DNA from: Mycobacterium dioxanotrophicus
Lineage (GTDB): Bacteria > Actinomycetota > Actinomycetes > Mycobacteriales > Mycobacteriaceae
DNA: 64,000 bases
Reading direction: 5' to 3'
Assembly (NCBI RefSeq): GCF_002157835.1
Contig: NZ_CP020809.1
Coordinates: 2,914,001 to 2,978,000 of the forward strand
Shown here: in pieces, positions 16,550 through 26,203 of the stretch
How positions within the stretch are numbered: position 1 is the stretch's first letter
How the letters are laid out: every line of letters starts with the position of its first letter
Position numbers and translations under genes: made by a program
The notes under the pieces: model-generated
What the model was told of the DNA's origin: nothing
The model's input: only the letters and a program-made list of their open reading frames with translations
The model's database searches: none

Positions 16550-19283
16550 GCCGGGCGGCGAGACTCCCGGCGAGCTGGCCGTATTCACCGCACAGCTGCC
16601 GTTCGCCCTCGACGACTTCCAGGTACGCGCCTGCCGTGCGCTCGAACGCGGGCACGGCGTCCTGGTCTGCGCGCCGACCGGCGCCGGCAAGACGGTGGTC
16701 GGTGAATTCGCCGTGCACCTGGCACTGGCGGCCGGCGGCAAGTGCTTCTACACCACCCCGATCAAGGCCTTGAGCAACCAGAAGCACAGCGACCTGGTGG
16801 CCCGGTACGGCGCGGAGAAGATCGGGCTGCTCACCGGCGACCAGTCAATCAACGGCGACGCCGACGTGGTGGTGATGACCACTGAAGTGCTGCGCAACAT
16901 GCTGTACGCGAATTCGTCTGCGCTGCACGGACTTTCCTATGTGGTGATGGACGAGGTGCACTTCCTGGCCGACCGGATGCGCGGCGCGGTGTGGGAGGAG
17001 GTGATCCTGCACCTGCCGGAGGAGGTGCGGTTGGTCAGTCTCTCGGCCACGGTGAGCAATGCCGAGGAGTTCGGCGGCTGGATCCAGACGGTCCGCGGCG
17101 ACACCACCGTCGTCGTCGACGAGCACCGGCCGGTGCCGCTGTCGCAACACATGATGGTGGGCAAGCGGCTGTTCGACCTGTTCGACGGCTCCGACCGCAC
17201 GCTGGTGGACCCGGATCTGGTGCGGCACATCGCCCACCGTCGTGAGGCCGACCGGCTCGCGGACTGGCAGCCCCGCGGCCGCGGACGCGGCCGCCCGCCG
17301 CAGCTGTACCGGCCGCCGAGCCGGCCCGACGTGATCGACGTTCTCGACTCCGCAGGCCTGCTGCCCGCGATCACCTTCGTGTTTTCCCGCGCCGGGTGCG
17401 ATGCGGCGGTCAAGCAGTGTCTGCGCTCGCGGCTGCGGCTCACCACCGACGAGGAACGCGCCCGCATCGCGGAGGTGATCGACCGGCGCTGCGCCGACCT
17501 GGCCGAGTCCGATCTGATCGTGCTGGACTACCACGAATGGCGCGAAGGCCTGTTGCGCGGCTTGGCCGCCCACCACGCAGGCATGTTGCCGACGTTCCGC
17601 CACACCGTCGAAGAGCTGTTCACCGCAGGTCTGGTGAAGGCCGTGTTCGCCACCGAGACACTGGCTTTGGGGATCAACATGCCGGCCCGCACGGTGGTGC
17701 TGGAGCGGCTGGTGAAATACAACGGCGAGCAGCATCTGCCGTTGACGCCGGGGGAGTACACCCAGCTGACCGGGCGGGCCGGGCGGCGCGGCATCGACGT
17801 CGAGGGCCACGCCGTGGTGCTGTGGCGGCCCGACGACAGCACCGCCGACCCCGCCGAGGTCGCAGGCCTGGCGTCCACCCGGACCTTCCCGTTGCGCAGT
17901 TCCTTTGCGCCCTCGTACAACATGACCATCAACCTGGTCCAGCACATGGGGCCTGAACAGGCGCACAAGCTGCTGGAGCGGTCCTTCGCGCAGTACCAGG
18001 CCGACCGCTCGGTGGTGGGCCTGGTGCGCGGCGTCGCGCGCGGCGAGCGGATGCTCAAAGAGCTGGCCGCCGAACTGGACGGACACGAGTCCGAGGTACT
18101 CGATTACGCGAGGCTCCGCGCGAAAATCGGTGAGCGCGAACGTGCCCAGTCGCGTGCTTCGCGGCTGCAGCGCCGGCAGGCAGCCAACGACGCGCTCGCA
18201 GGCCTGCGCCGCGGGGACATCATCACCATCACCCACGGCCGCCGCGGTGGGCTGGCGGTGGTGCTCGAACCCGACCGCGACAGCGACGACCCCCGTCCGC
18301 TGGTGCTCACCGAACATCATTGGGCGGGCCGGATTTCGTCGTCGGATTACTCGGGCGCCTCGGGGCCGCTGGGCACGATGTCGCTGCCCAAACGCGTCGA
18401 GCACCGCCAGCCGCGGGTGCGCCGCGACCTCGCGTCGGCGCTGCGGTCGGCGGCAGCCGGCCTGGCGCTGCCGGCGGGCAAGCCGAAACGCTCCGGCAGC
18501 GCGCTGGACCGCGACGTGGATCCGGAGCTGGCCGGGCTCCGCGAGCAGCTGCGCAGGCATCCGGCGAATCAGCTTCCGAACCGCGAAGCCATGATGCGCA
18601 TCGCTGAGCGGTATCTGCGCATCGAACGTGACAACGCCCAGATCCAGCAGAAGGTGGCTGCCGCGACGAACTCCCTGGCGCGGACCTTCGACCGGATCGT
18701 CGCGCTGCTCAGCGAGCGCGGATTCATCGAGAACGACTCCGGCGAACCCAAGGTGACCGACTCCGGCCGGCTGCTGGCGCGCATCTACAGCGAGAGCGAC
18801 CTGCTGGTGGCCGAGTGCCTGCGGGGCGGCCTCTGGGAGGGTCTGCAGCCCGCGGAGCTCGCGGGTGTGCTCTCCGCGGTGCTCTTCGAGTCGCGCGGCG
18901 ATACGCCCGCGGTACCGGCAGGGTTCGACATCCCGACGCCCGGTCTGCGGCGTGCGTTGGCCCAAACCCGGCGCCTCTCCGGCGATCTGCGCGCCGACGA
19001 GCGCAGACACCGCATCGCGCCGAGCCGCGAGACCGACGAGGGTTTCGTCACCGCCGTCTACCGCTGGGCCACCACCGGCGACCTGGCGTCCGCGCTGGCC
19101 GCATCCGACATCACCGGTTCCGGTTCACCGCTGTCGGCGGGCGATTTCGTACGGTGGTGTCGGCAGGTGCTCGATCTGCTCGACCAGGTGCGAAATGCCG
19201 CACCCACACCGGCGCTGCGCAATACCGCGAAACGCGCCATCAACGACGTTCGGCGCGGCGTCGTGGCTGTTGATGCGGGGTAG
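16533..19283 (+). CDS. helY: DEAD/DEVH-box helicase HelY (Ski2/Mtr4-like)
   Basis: HelY is a superfamily 2 helicase of the Ski2/Mtr4 type, presumably acting on RNA. The 916-aa protein has Walker [10 protein letters not shown] (46-54), motif Ia [15 protein letters not shown] box at 139-142, motif III LSATVSN, and motifs IV-VI including [14 protein letters not shown] and [13 protein letters not shown] long C-terminal region of about 450 residues contains the beta-barrel stretch [13 protein letters not shown]. The ATG at 16533 lies inside tatC and matches the length of mycobacterial homologues; the open frame further upstream is only overlap with tatC. Its TAG stop is shared with the next promoter. 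Confidence 0.93.
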   Translation: MTTPPEPGGETPGELAVFTAQLPFALDDFQVRACRALERGHGVLVCAPTGAGKTVVGEFAVHLALAAGGKCFYTTPIKALSNQKHSDLVARYGAEKIGLLTGDQSINGDADVVVMTTEVLRNMLYANSSALHGLSYVVMDEVHFLADRMRGAVWEEVILHLPEEVRLVSLSATVSNAEEFGGWIQTVRGDTTVVVDEHRPVPLSQHMMVGKRLFDLFDGSDRTLVDPDLVRHIAHRREADRLADWQPRGRGRGRPPQLYRPPSRPDVIDVLDSAGLLPAITFVFSRAGCDAAVKQCLRSRLRLTTDEERARIAEVIDRRCADLAESDLIVLDYHEWREGLLRGLAAHHAGMLPTFRHTVEELFTAGLVKAVFATETLALGINMPARTVVLERLVKYNGEQHLPLTPGEYTQLTGRAGRRGIDVEGHAVVLWRPDDSTADPAEVAGLASTRTFPLRSSFAPSYNMTINLVQHMGPEQAHKLLERSFAQYQADRSVVGLVRGVARGERMLKELAAELDGHESEVLDYARLRAKIGERERAQSRASRLQRRQAANDALAGLRRGDIITITHGRRGGLAVVLEPDRDSDDPRPLVLTEHHWAGRISSSDYSGASGPLGTMSLPKRVEHRQPRVRRDLASALRSAAAGLALPAGKPKRSGSALDRDVDPELAGLREQLRRHPANQLPNREAMMRIAERYLRIERDNAQIQQKVAAATNSLARTFDRIVALLSERGFIENDSGEPKVTDSGRLLARIYSESDLLVAECLRGGLWEGLQPAELAGVLSAVLFESRGDTPAVPAGFDIPTPGLRRALAQTRRLSGDLRADERRHRIAPSRETDEGFVTAVYRWATTGDLASALAASDITGSGSPLSAGDFVRWCRQVLDLLDQVRNAAPTPALRNTAKRAINDVRRGVVAVDAG

Positions 19284-19286
19284 GGT
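19281..19286 (+). promoter_or_regulatory. Probable -10 box overlapping the helY stop codon
   Basis: TAGGGT begins with the helY stop codon. It would start transcription near 19293, leaving a ~29-nt leader with AAGGAGAG before the ATG at 19323. Confidence 0.45.
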
Positions 19287-19322
19287 GTCGGCAGCAGGCA
19301 GCGAACAGGATCAAGGAGAGTC

Positions 19323-20126
19323 ATGAGCGGACCGCAGGGATCTGATCCGGCACAGCAGTGGCCCGGTCAGCAGCCCGAGCCCGGTAATGATCAGCCGTCA
19401 GGCTCGGACGCGTGGCAGCAGCCTGCCAGCCCCGACGAGCCGACCACGCATGCTCCGACCTGGCAGCCGCCGTCGCAGTCGCAACAGCCCGAGCAGCCGC
19501 AGCAACAGCAGCCCGACTACTCGGCCTATCAGCAGTCCCACTCGGGTTATGCCCAGCCGCAGTACCCGTCGACCGATCAGTACAGCCAGCAGCCCTACGC
19601 GCAGCCGGGTCAGTTCGGGCAGCCGGGTCAGCCCGCCCAGATGGGGCAGCCCAGCTTCGGTCAACCCGGCCAGTACGGTCAGCCGCAGTTCGGCCAGCCG
19701 GGGCAGTACGGTCAGCCGCAGTTCGGTCAGCCCGGCCAGCCGGGGCAATACGGCCAGTACACCCCGCCCGGTGCTGAAGAAGGTTCCAAGCGTTCGCTCG
19801 GCGTGATCCTCGGTGTCGTCGGGGCACTCGTCGTGCTCCTGCTCGCTGTCGTCGGAGTGCTGGGCTTCTGGAAGCCGGGCTGGTTCGTCACCACCGAACT
19901 CGATGTCAACAAGGCTCAGGAGGGCGTGACCAAGATCCTCACCGATGAGGAGAACGGTTACGGCAACAAGAGCGTCTCCGACGTCAACTGCAACGACGGC
20001 AAGAACCCCAAGGTCAAGAAGGGCGACACCTTTACCTGCGAGGTCAGCGTCGACGGCACCAAGCGCAAGGTCACGGTGACCTTCCAGAACAACGACGGCA
20101 CCTACGAGGTCGGCCGGCCCAAGTAG
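19323..20126 (+). CDS. Membrane-anchored DUF4333 protein with Gln/Pro/Gly-rich N-terminus
   Basis: The 267-aa protein has three parts. Residues 1-155 are a cytoplasmic low-complexity segment rich in Gln, Pro, Gly and Tyr, with repeated [11 protein letters not shown] units. Residues 161-187 ([25 protein letters not shown]) form one transmembrane helix. The exported ~80-residue domain ([58 protein letters not shown]) matches DUF4333, with its two cysteines likely bridged. AAGGAG precedes the ATG. Function is unknown. The N-terminal repeat resembles tails that promote clustering of membrane proteins, but that is inference. Confidence 0.88.
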   Translation: MSGPQGSDPAQQWPGQQPEPGNDQPSGSDAWQQPASPDEPTTHAPTWQPPSQSQQPEQPQQQQPDYSAYQQSHSGYAQPQYPSTDQYSQQPYAQPGQFGQPGQPAQMGQPSFGQPGQYGQPQFGQPGQYGQPQFGQPGQPGQYGQYTPPGAEEGSKRSLGVILGVVGALVVLLLAVVGVLGFWKPGWFVTTELDVNKAQEGVTKILTDEENGYGNKSVSDVNCNDGKNPKVKKGDTFTCEVSVDGTKRKVTVTFQNNDGTYEVGRPK

Positions 20127-20134
20127 GCCGGCCG
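20111..20134. terminator. Bidirectional terminator hairpin between convergent genes
   Basis: Arms CGGCCGGCC (20111-20119) and GGCCGGCCG (20126-20134) pair perfectly around the loop CAAGTA, which contains part of the DUF4333 gene's stop codon. It lies just before the end of the convergent exonuclease gene, so it can serve both. Confidence 0.6.
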
Positions 20135-20138
20135 CGCA

Positions 20139-21098
20139 TCAGCCGGGCAGACGGTCCAGCGCCGTCTGCAACCGGCTGATCGACGACGTCACGCCGTACG
20201 CCGCGGCCAGGTCGGCGACCCGGGCCGGATCCTTGGCGGCCAGCGGCAACGCATCCGACGACGTGGAGAACGTCACCGGCGCATCGGTGGCCACGCGCAC
20301 CACCGGCTCGGCCGCCGCGATGTAGTCGGCGGCGGCGAGCAGTTTGGCCCGGTGCGACTTGGACATCGACACCGAAGTGTCCTGCGCGGCCCCCTGGATC
20401 GCCGCCAGTGAGCCGTGCTGGGCCAGCAACGTCGCCGCGGTCTTCTCGCCGATCCCGGCCACGCCAGGCAGCCCGTCGGACGGATCGCCCCGCAGCAACG
20501 CCAATTCGGCATAGGCCGCGCCGGCCCGATCGGCCGGCACACCATACTGCTCGGCCACCTCGACGGGCCCGAACTTCGTGGCTTTGGCCAACCCGCGCCC
20601 GATGTAGAGCACCCGCACCGGCGGGGCCGGCTCGTCACGCACCAACTGCAGCAGGTCGCGGTCCCCGCTGACCACCACGACGGGGTCGGTCTGCTCGCGC
20701 GTCGCCAGGGTGCCCAGTACGTCGTCGGCCTCATACCCCGGCGCCCCGGCGGTCGCAATGCCGAACCCGTCCAGCAACTCCATGATCATGGTGACCTGGG
20801 GGGTCAGCTCGTCGGGCACTTCCTCGATGTCCGGGATCCCGTCCGGCTCGGGTTCTGCCACCCGGTGCGCCTTGTACGACGGCACCAGCTCCACCCGCCA
20901 TTGCGGCCGCCAGTCGTCGTCACGACACACCACCAGCCGGCTCGGCCGTTCGTTGGTCACCAGCGTCGCGACGGAGTCCAGGAAGCCGCGCACCGCATTC
21001 ACCGGTCGGCCGTCCGGCGCGGTGATCGACGACGGGACACCGAAGAACGAGCGGAACCACATACTGGCGCCGTCGAGGAGCAGGACGGGGGCGGTCAT
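20139..21098 (-). CDS. 5'-3' exonuclease (FEN/PolA N-domain type)
   Basis: The 319-aa protein is a stand-alone relative of the PolA 5' nuclease domain and would cut flap or RNA-primed DNA 5' ends. It starts [20 protein letters not shown] with the first metal-binding Asp. It contains [24 protein letters not shown], and the helix-hairpin-helix region [25 protein letters not shown]. The ATG at 21098 has GGAGG 5 nt upstream; a longer frame upstream lacks similarity. A full polA is present separately at 58.6 kb, so this is a paralogue. Confidence 0.92.
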   Translation of the reverse strand: MTAPVLLLDGASMWFRSFFGVPSSITAPDGRPVNAVRGFLDSVATLVTNERPSRLVVCRDDDWRPQWRVELVPSYKAHRVAEPEPDGIPDIEEVPDELTPQVTMIMELLDGFGIATAGAPGYEADDVLGTLATREQTDPVVVVSGDRDLLQLVRDEPAPPVRVLYIGRGLAKATKFGPVEVAEQYGVPADRAGAAYAELALLRGDPSDGLPGVAGIGEKTAATLLAQHGSLAAIQGAAQDTSVSMSKSHRAKLLAAADYIAAAEPVVRVATDAPVTFSTSSDALPLAAKDPARVADLAAAYGVTSSISRLQTALDRLPG

Positions 21099-21122
21099 GA
21101 AATCCTCCGGAACATTCCAGCG

Positions 21123-21128
21123 ACAGTA
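21123..21128 (-). promoter_or_regulatory. Probable -10 box of the 5'-3' exonuclease gene
   Basis: Read on the minus strand the hexamer is TACTGT. It predicts an ~18-nt leader that contains the GGAGG before the ATG at 21098. Confidence 0.45.
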
Positions 21129-21163
21129 GCCTGGTCGAGGTCGCCAGCTATCAGGCGTCCCAC

Positions 21164-21169
21164 TAGCCT
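21164..21169 (+). promoter_or_regulatory. Likely -10 box for (near-)leaderless Xaa-Pro peptidase gene
   Basis: TAGCCT is 8 nt before the ATG at 21178, with no ribosome binding site in between. A second TAGCCT copy lies at 21126-21131, overlapping the divergent exonuclease promoter. Confidence 0.45.
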
Positions 21170-21177
21170 CGAGCACC

Positions 21178-22299
21178 ATGACCCTCAGCCGATTCAGCAC
21201 CGACGTCTACGCCCACCGGCTTTCCGCGGCGGCCGCCGCCGCGGGTGAGGCGGGCCTGGCCGGGCTGGTCATCACCCCCGGCTACGACCTGCGTTATCTG
21301 GTCGGCTCGCGGGCGCAGACCTTCGAACGGCTTACCGCGCTGGTGTTGCCTGCGCAGGGCGAGCCGACCGTGGTGGTGCCGCGCCTGGAGCTGGCCGCGC
21401 TCAAGGAGTCGGCTGTTCCCGAACTCGGTGTGACGGTGCGGGATTGGGTCGACGGCGAGGATCCGTACCGGATGGTGGTGGACGCGCTCGGCGGACAGGC
21501 CGTTGCGGTCACCGATGCCATGCCTGCGCTGCACCTGCTGCCGTTGACCGAGCTGCTCGGGGTGGTGCCGGTACTGGCCACCGATGTGCTGCGCCGGTTA
21601 CGAATGATCAAGGACGGCGCGGAGATCGACGCGCTGCGCAAGGCCGGGGCGGCCATCGACCGTGTGCACGCCCGGGTGCCCGAATTCCTGGTGCCCGGCC
21701 GCACCGAGGCTGACGTGGCCGCCGATATCGCGGAAGCCATTGTGGCCGAAGGGCATTCGGAGGTGGCGTTCATCATCGTCGGTTCCGGGCCCAACGGCGC
21801 CGACCCACATCACGAATGCTCCGACCGCGAACTGCAGGCGGGTGACATCGTCGTCGTCGACATCGGCGGGCCGTACCAGCCGGGCTACAACTCCGACTGC
21901 ACCCGCACCTACAGCATCGGCGAGCCGGATCCGGAGGTGGCGCGCCGCTACGCGGTGCTGCAGCGCGCTCAGCAGGCAGCCGTCGACGCGGTGCGGCCCG
22001 GCGTCACCGCCGAACAGATCGACGCGGCCGCGCGCGACGTGCTGGCCGCCGAGGGCCTGGCCGAGGCCTTCGTACACCGCACCGGCCACGGTATCGGGCT
22101 GTCGGTCCACGAAGAGCCGTACATCGTGGCAGGCAACGACCTCCCGCTGGAGGCGGGTATGGCGTTCAGCGTCGAACCTGGCGTGTACTTCCCGGGGCAG
22201 TGGGGGGCGCGAATCGAGGACATCGTGATCGTCACCGCAGACGGCGCGGAATCGGTGAACAACCAGCCGCACGAGCTGATCGTGGTGCCTGCGCGCTGA
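21178..22299 (+). CDS. pepE: Xaa-Pro dipeptidase/aminopeptidase (M24 family)
   Basis: The enzyme would release N-terminal residues ahead of proline using two metal ions. The 373-aa protein has an N-terminal creatinase-like domain (1-~150) and a pita-bread catalytic domain. The metal ligands are visible: D in [10 protein letters not shown] in [10 protein letters not shown] in [16 protein letters not shown] in [10 protein letters not shown] and E in ARIEDIV. The name pepE follows the mycobacterial homologue Rv2089c; pepQ is used in other species. It is a single gene, divergent from the exonuclease. Confidence 0.9.
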   Translation: MTLSRFSTDVYAHRLSAAAAAAGEAGLAGLVITPGYDLRYLVGSRAQTFERLTALVLPAQGEPTVVVPRLELAALKESAVPELGVTVRDWVDGEDPYRMVVDALGGQAVAVTDAMPALHLLPLTELLGVVPVLATDVLRRLRMIKDGAEIDALRKAGAAIDRVHARVPEFLVPGRTEADVAADIAEAIVAEGHSEVAFIIVGSGPNGADPHHECSDRELQAGDIVVVDIGGPYQPGYNSDCTRTYSIGEPDPEVARRYAVLQRAQQAAVDAVRPGVTAEQIDAAARDVLAAEGLAEAFVHRTGHGIGLSVHEEPYIVAGNDLPLEAGMAFSVEPGVYFPGQWGARIEDIVIVTADGAESVNNQPHELIVVPAR

Positions 22300-22310
22300 G
22301 CGCCGCCGGG

Positions 22311-22736
22311 CTACTCGCCGCCGCGGTCGAGCAGATCGGAAGAGCCGAGCACCCGCTCGACGCGGACCTCGATCACGACACGTCGGGGATTGACCCGCGG
22401 GGTGCGGTAACGCTGCGCGTACCGCAGCTCGGCGTCGCGCACCGCATCGGTCTCGGTGCTGACGGTCGACTTGCCCTCCAGGGACAACCAGCGGGCGCCG
22501 TCGACCTGACTGAGCACCGCGATGCCGCGCTCATGGGCATTGATCGCCTTCTGCGACCCGCCGGTGGTGATGACGCGCGCGATGTGGGTCTTGGGATCGA
22601 AGGTGAAACCGACGGCGACGACGTGCGGTGAATTGTCCGAGCGCAGCGTCGTGAGCATGGCGAGATGGCGCTCGGTGAGAAACGCCAGCGCGTCATTGGT
22701 GAGCTTGGTGGTTGCCTTGCCCCGTGACGTAGCCAT
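22311..22736 (-). CDS. PPOX-fold F420-binding protein, Rv2074-like (biliverdin reductase family)
   Basis: The 141-aa split-barrel protein closely resembles Rv2074 as I recall it, an F420H2-dependent biliverdin reductase. Shared blocks include [49 protein letters not shown] and [16 protein letters not shown]. Such proteins reduce linear tetrapyrroles with F420H2. It is divergent from the SDR/cobL-M-K operon, as in M. tuberculosis, so the link with tetrapyrrole genes is conserved. The start is the ATG at 22736, with TAGCGT 8 nt upstream on the minus strand. Confidence 0.88.
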   Translation of the reverse strand: MATSRGKATTKLTNDALAFLTERHLAMLTTLRSDNSPHVVAVGFTFDPKTHIARVITTGGSQKAINAHERGIAVLSQVDGARWLSLEGKSTVSTETDAVRDAELRYAQRYRTPRVNPRRVVIEVRVERVLGSSDLLDRGGE

Positions 22737-22744
22737 CGGCGTCC

Positions 22745-22750
22745 ACGCTA
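22745..22750 (-). promoter_or_regulatory. Possible -10 box of the Rv2074-like gene
   Basis: On the minus strand the hexamer is TAGCGT, 8 nt before the ATG. It lies within the palindrome CGCTAGCG between the divergent genes. Confidence 0.35.
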
Positions 22751-22756
22751 GCGCAG

Positions 22757-23539
22757 GTGATAATCGCTGCCGTGAACGACACGACAGACACGGCAGATCC
22801 CGTCGCTGCGGTGGTGGTGGTCTTTGGGGGTCGTAGCGAGATCGGGGTCGAGCTGGCCACCCGGTTGGCTGCGGGCGCGACCGTGGTGCTCGCGGCCCGC
22901 GGAGCCGACCGGCTCGCCGACGAGGTTGCGGCGGTGCGGGCCGCCGGTGCCGCGGCCGTGCACACCTGCGAGTTCGACGCCGACGACCTCGCCGGGCATG
23001 CGCGCGTGATCGACACGATCGAAACGGCGCACGGGCCGATCGACACCGCGGTCCTGGCCTTCGGCGTGCTCGGTGACCAGGCCCGCGCCGAGACCGATAC
23101 CGCGCACGCGGTCGCCGTGGTGCACACCGACTACGTCGCGCAGGTGAGCCTGCTCACCGAGCTCGCACAGCGCATGCGGGCCGCGGGCCGGGGCCGCCTG
23201 GTGGTGTTCTCCTCGATCGCCGGGGCCAGGGTCCGCCGCGCCAACTACGTCTACGGGTCGGCCAAGGCCGGTCTGGACGGGTTCGCCTGCGGGTTGGGCG
23301 ACGCCCTGCACGGCACCGGCGTGCAACTGCTGATCGTGCGGCCGGGCTTTGTGATCGGCCGGATGACCGAGGGCATGGACCCGGCGCCGTTCTCCAGCAC
23401 CCCGGCCCAGGTGGCCGAGGCGGCCGCGGCAGCGCTGGCCGCAGGCAAGCGGGCGGTGTGGGTGCCGTGGGTGATCCGGCCGATGATCTTCGTGACGCGG
23501 TTCGTACCGGCCTCGATCTGGCGCAGGATGCCGAGGTGA
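22757..23539 (+). CDS. Short-chain dehydrogenase/reductase (Rv2073c-like)
   Basis: The 260-aa SDR has a Rossmann start ([19 protein letters not shown], about 17-35) in which the glycine motif is GGRSEIG, the catalytic serine in [16 protein letters not shown], and the Tyr-x-x-x-Lys in [12 protein letters not shown]. It heads an operon with cobL through a GTGA overlap. The homologue in M. tuberculosis has the same neighbours. Its substrate is unknown. The first GTG (22757) and a second GTG at 22772 are both possible starts; neither has a strong ribosome binding site. Confidence 0.85.
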   Translation: MIIAAVNDTTDTADPVAAVVVVFGGRSEIGVELATRLAAGATVVLAARGADRLADEVAAVRAAGAAAVHTCEFDADDLAGHARVIDTIETAHGPIDTAVLAFGVLGDQARAETDTAHAVAVVHTDYVAQVSLLTELAQRMRAAGRGRLVVFSSIAGARVRRANYVYGSAKAGLDGFACGLGDALHGTGVQLLIVRPGFVIGRMTEGMDPAPFSSTPAQVAEAAAAALAAGKRAVWVPWVIRPMIFVTRFVPASIWRRMPR

Positions 23540-24717
23540 GCCGGATCATCGTGGTCGGCATCGGGGCCGACGGCATGGCCGGCCTGGCGCCGTCGGTACG
23601 TGCCGAATTGGCAAGGGCCACAGTGGTGCACGGGTCCAAGCGGCAACTCGACCTGCTCGACGGCACCGTTTCGGCGGTCCGGCGGGCGTGGCCGTCGCCG
23701 ATGACACCCGCGCTGCGCACCCTGCTCGACGGAGCCGACGGTGACGTGCACGTGGTCGCCAGCGGCGATCCGCTGTTGCACGGAGTCGGCAGCGTGCTCA
23801 TCCGGATGTACGGCGCCGACGCGGTCACCGTGCTGCCGCACGTGTCGTCGGTGACGCTGGCGTGTTCGCGGGTCGGTTGGGCGGTGCAGGACACCGAGAT
23901 CATCAGCCTGGTGACCGCCGAACCGCACACTGCGGTGCGCCGTGGTGGCCAGGCCGTGGTGCTGTCCCGGGACAGCACCAGCCCGGCCGCCCTGGCCAAG
24001 CTGCTGACCGACACCGGGCGGGGTGACTCGGAGCTGACGGTGCTGGAGCAGCTCGGCGGGCCGCGGGAACTGCGCCGCGCGGCGACGGCGCGAGAGTGGG
24101 CGTCGCGGCCGCCCGCCGATGTCGATGCGCTCAACGTCATGGCCGTGCGGTACCTGCCCGACGAGCGTCGCGCGCACGCCTTGCCTGATGACGATTTCGA
24201 CCACGACGGGCAACTGACCAAGCAATCGATCAGGGCCGTCACCCTGGCGGCGCTCGGGCCCCGGCCGGGGGAGCTGCTGTGGGATGTCGGCTCCGGATCG
24301 GGCAGCATCGCCATCGAGTGGTGCCGCAGCGCGCCCGGCTGCCGGGCGACGGCATACGAGCGTGATCCGCAGCGCCGCAACCGCATCGGTGCCAACGTCG
24401 TGGCGTTCGGGGCGCGCGTGCAGGTACGCGGGGCGGCACCGGAGGCGTTCGACGGATCGGAGCCGTCGGCGGTGTTCGTGGGCGGCGGCGTCACCCAGCC
24501 GGGCCTGGTGCAGGCTTGCTTCGACCGATTGCCCGCCGGCGGGCGGCTGGTGGTCAATGCTGTCACAGTGGAGTCAGAAGCTGTTGTGGCGCAGTGGTAT
24601 TCGAGGGAAGGCGGCGAGTTGCGGCGCTATCAGCATTACCGGGGCGGCGCCATCGGCGGGTTCACCGGGTGGCGCCCGGCGCTGCCGGTCACCCAATGGT
24701 CGGTGGTCAAGCCGTGA
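23536..24717 (+). CDS. cobL: Precorrin-6Y C5,15-methyltransferase (decarboxylating) CobL
   Basis: CobL methylates precorrin-6B at C-5 and C-15 and decarboxylates the C-12 acetate, yielding precorrin-8X. The 393-aa protein is the fused form. An N-terminal CbiE-type tetrapyrrole methylase (IIVVGIGADGMAGL, then SGDPLLHGVGS, about 1-210) is followed by a CbiT domain with Rossmann SAM site LLWDVGSGSGSIAIEWC (about 250-266) and VFVGGGVTQPGL. The GTG at 23536 overlaps the SDR stop. The stop overlaps cobM by 4 nt. Confidence 0.95.
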   Translation: MSRIIVVGIGADGMAGLAPSVRAELARATVVHGSKRQLDLLDGTVSAVRRAWPSPMTPALRTLLDGADGDVHVVASGDPLLHGVGSVLIRMYGADAVTVLPHVSSVTLACSRVGWAVQDTEIISLVTAEPHTAVRRGGQAVVLSRDSTSPAALAKLLTDTGRGDSELTVLEQLGGPRELRRAATAREWASRPPADVDALNVMAVRYLPDERRAHALPDDDFDHDGQLTKQSIRAVTLAALGPRPGELLWDVGSGSGSIAIEWCRSAPGCRATAYERDPQRRNRIGANVVAFGARVQVRGAAPEAFDGSEPSAVFVGGGVTQPGLVQACFDRLPAGGRLVVNAVTVESEAVVAQWYSREGGELRRYQHYRGGAIGGFTGWRPALPVTQWSVVKP

Positions 24718-25469
24718 CGGTCTATTTCATCGGGGCCGGTCCCGGCGCGGCAGATCTGATCACCGTGCGCGGGCAGCGGCTGTTGAGCAGCTGCCCGGTG
24801 TGCCTCTATGCCGGGTCGATCATGCCCGACGATCTGCTGGCCCTGTGCCCGCCGGACGCCCGCATCGTCGACACCGGGCCGCTGAATCTCGACCAGATCA
24901 TCGATGAGCTGGTGGCCGCCGACCGCGCCGGTCACGACGTGGCCCGGCTGCACTCCGGCGACCCGTCGATCTACAGCGCGCTGGCCGAGCAGTGCCGCAG
25001 GCTCGACGCGCTCGGCGTCCGCTACGAAATCGTGCCGGGCGTACCGGCGTTCGCGGCCGTCGCCGCTGTGCTGGGCCGGGAACTCACGGTTCCGGGGGTG
25101 GCGCAGACGGTCACGCTGAGCCGCGTCGCGACGCTGTCGACGGCGATGCCCGACGGCGAGGATCTGCGCACGCTCGCCGCGCCGGGGGCGACGCTCGTGT
25201 TGCACCTGGCCGCAGCGCAGATCGACCACATCGTGCCGCAGCTCATCGATGGCGGGTACCGACCGGAAACGCCGTGTGCGGTCGTGGCATTCGCGAGCTG
25301 GCCGCAGCAGACCGTGCTGCGCGGCACGCTGGCCGACATCGCGGAGAAGATGCACGCCGCCGAGGTCACCCGCACCGCGGTGATCGTGGTCGGCGATGTG
25401 CTTGCCGCCGAAGGCTTCTCCGACAGCTACCTCTACTCGTCGGACCGCCGCAGGGGGAGCAGGCACTAG
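24714..25469 (+). CDS. cobM: Precorrin-4 C11-methyltransferase CobM
   Basis: CobM transfers a methyl group from SAM to C-11 of precorrin-4. The 251-aa protein has the tetrapyrrole methylase hallmarks: start VYFIGAGPGAADLITVRG, then RLHSGDPSIYSALAEQ, YEIVPGVPAFAAVAA, and the substrate-site block TVTLSRVATLSTAMPDGEDL. It is coupled to cobL (GTGA) and overlaps cobK by 1 nt. Confidence 0.96.
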   Translation: MTVYFIGAGPGAADLITVRGQRLLSSCPVCLYAGSIMPDDLLALCPPDARIVDTGPLNLDQIIDELVAADRAGHDVARLHSGDPSIYSALAEQCRRLDALGVRYEIVPGVPAFAAVAAVLGRELTVPGVAQTVTLSRVATLSTAMPDGEDLRTLAAPGATLVLHLAAAQIDHIVPQLIDGGYRPETPCAVVAFASWPQQTVLRGTLADIAEKMHAAEVTRTAVIVVGDVLAAEGFSDSYLYSSDRRRGSRH

Positions 25470-26203
25470 TGAGGCTTCTGCTGCTCGGCGGTACCGGCGA
25501 GGCCCGGGCGCTGGCCGCGGCGCTGCACCCCGAGGTCGAGCTCATCAGCTCACTGGCCGGACGGGTGCCCGAGCCTGCGCTTCCGGTCGGCCCGGTCCGC
25601 ATCGGGGGCTTCGGCGGCATCGACGGCATGCGGAACTGGTTGCGCGACGAGCGGATCGACGCCGTGGTCGACGCGACCCATCCGTTCGCGGCGACCATCA
25701 CCGCGCACGCCGCGCAGGCGTGCGCCGAGCTCGGTGTGCCGCACCTGGTGCTGGCTCGCCCGGCCTGGCAGCCCGGCGACGCGACCGTGGTGGCTTCGGA
25801 CATCGAGGCCGCGCAAACCGTGGCGGACAACGGTTATGCACGCGTCTTCCTCACCACCGGCCGATCGGGAACCGCAGCCTTCCGCGGCGTGGACGCCTGG
25901 TTCCTGATCCGGGCCGTCACCGAACCCGAACCCGCGACCCTGCCGCGGCATCATCGAGTGTTGTTGTCGCGCGGCCCGTATCACTACGAAGGGGAACGGG
26001 CCCTGCTCACCGAGCACCGCATCGACGCGCTGGTCACCAAGAACAGCGGCGGCGCGATGACCGAACCGAAGCTGCGGGCCGCGGCGGACGCGGGGGTGGC
26101 GGTGATCATGGTCGACCGACCGCCCCTGCCGGCCGGGGTGCACGCCGTGGCCACCGTCGACGAGGCCTCGGACTGGGTCAGGGCACGCGTCAGAGTGCGC
26201 TGA
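25469..26203 (+). CDS. cobK: Precorrin-6A reductase CobK
   Basis: CobK reduces precorrin-6A to precorrin-6B with NADPH. The 244-aa protein begins LLLLGGTGEARALAAALH and contains VDATHPFAATITAHAAQAC, RVFLTTGRSGTAAFRG, LLSRGPYHYEGERALLTEHRIDALVTKNSGG and the NSGGAMTEPKL signature. The GTG start overlaps the cobM TAG stop. The 3' end overlaps a convergent phosphotransferase gene by 14 nt. Confidence 0.95.
   Translation: MRLLLLGGTGEARALAAALHPEVELISSLAGRVPEPALPVGPVRIGGFGGIDGMRNWLRDERIDAVVDATHPFAATITAHAAQACAELGVPHLVLARPAWQPGDATVVASDIEAAQTVADNGYARVFLTTGRSGTAAFRGVDAWFLIRAVTEPEPATLPRHHRVLLSRGPYHYEGERALLTEHRIDALVTKNSGGAMTEPKLRAAADAGVAVIMVDRPPLPAGVHAVATVDEASDWVRARVRVR

Noticed and set aside
16845..19010. 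721-codon open frame on the minus strand
   Set aside because: It is the reverse-strand shadow of helY, has no domain similarity, and arises from the GC-rich third positions.
19590..19760. Tandem repeat that might be a CRISPR or minisatellite
   Set aside because: The repetition follows the codons of QPGQYGQ units in a real protein. There are no uniform spacers.
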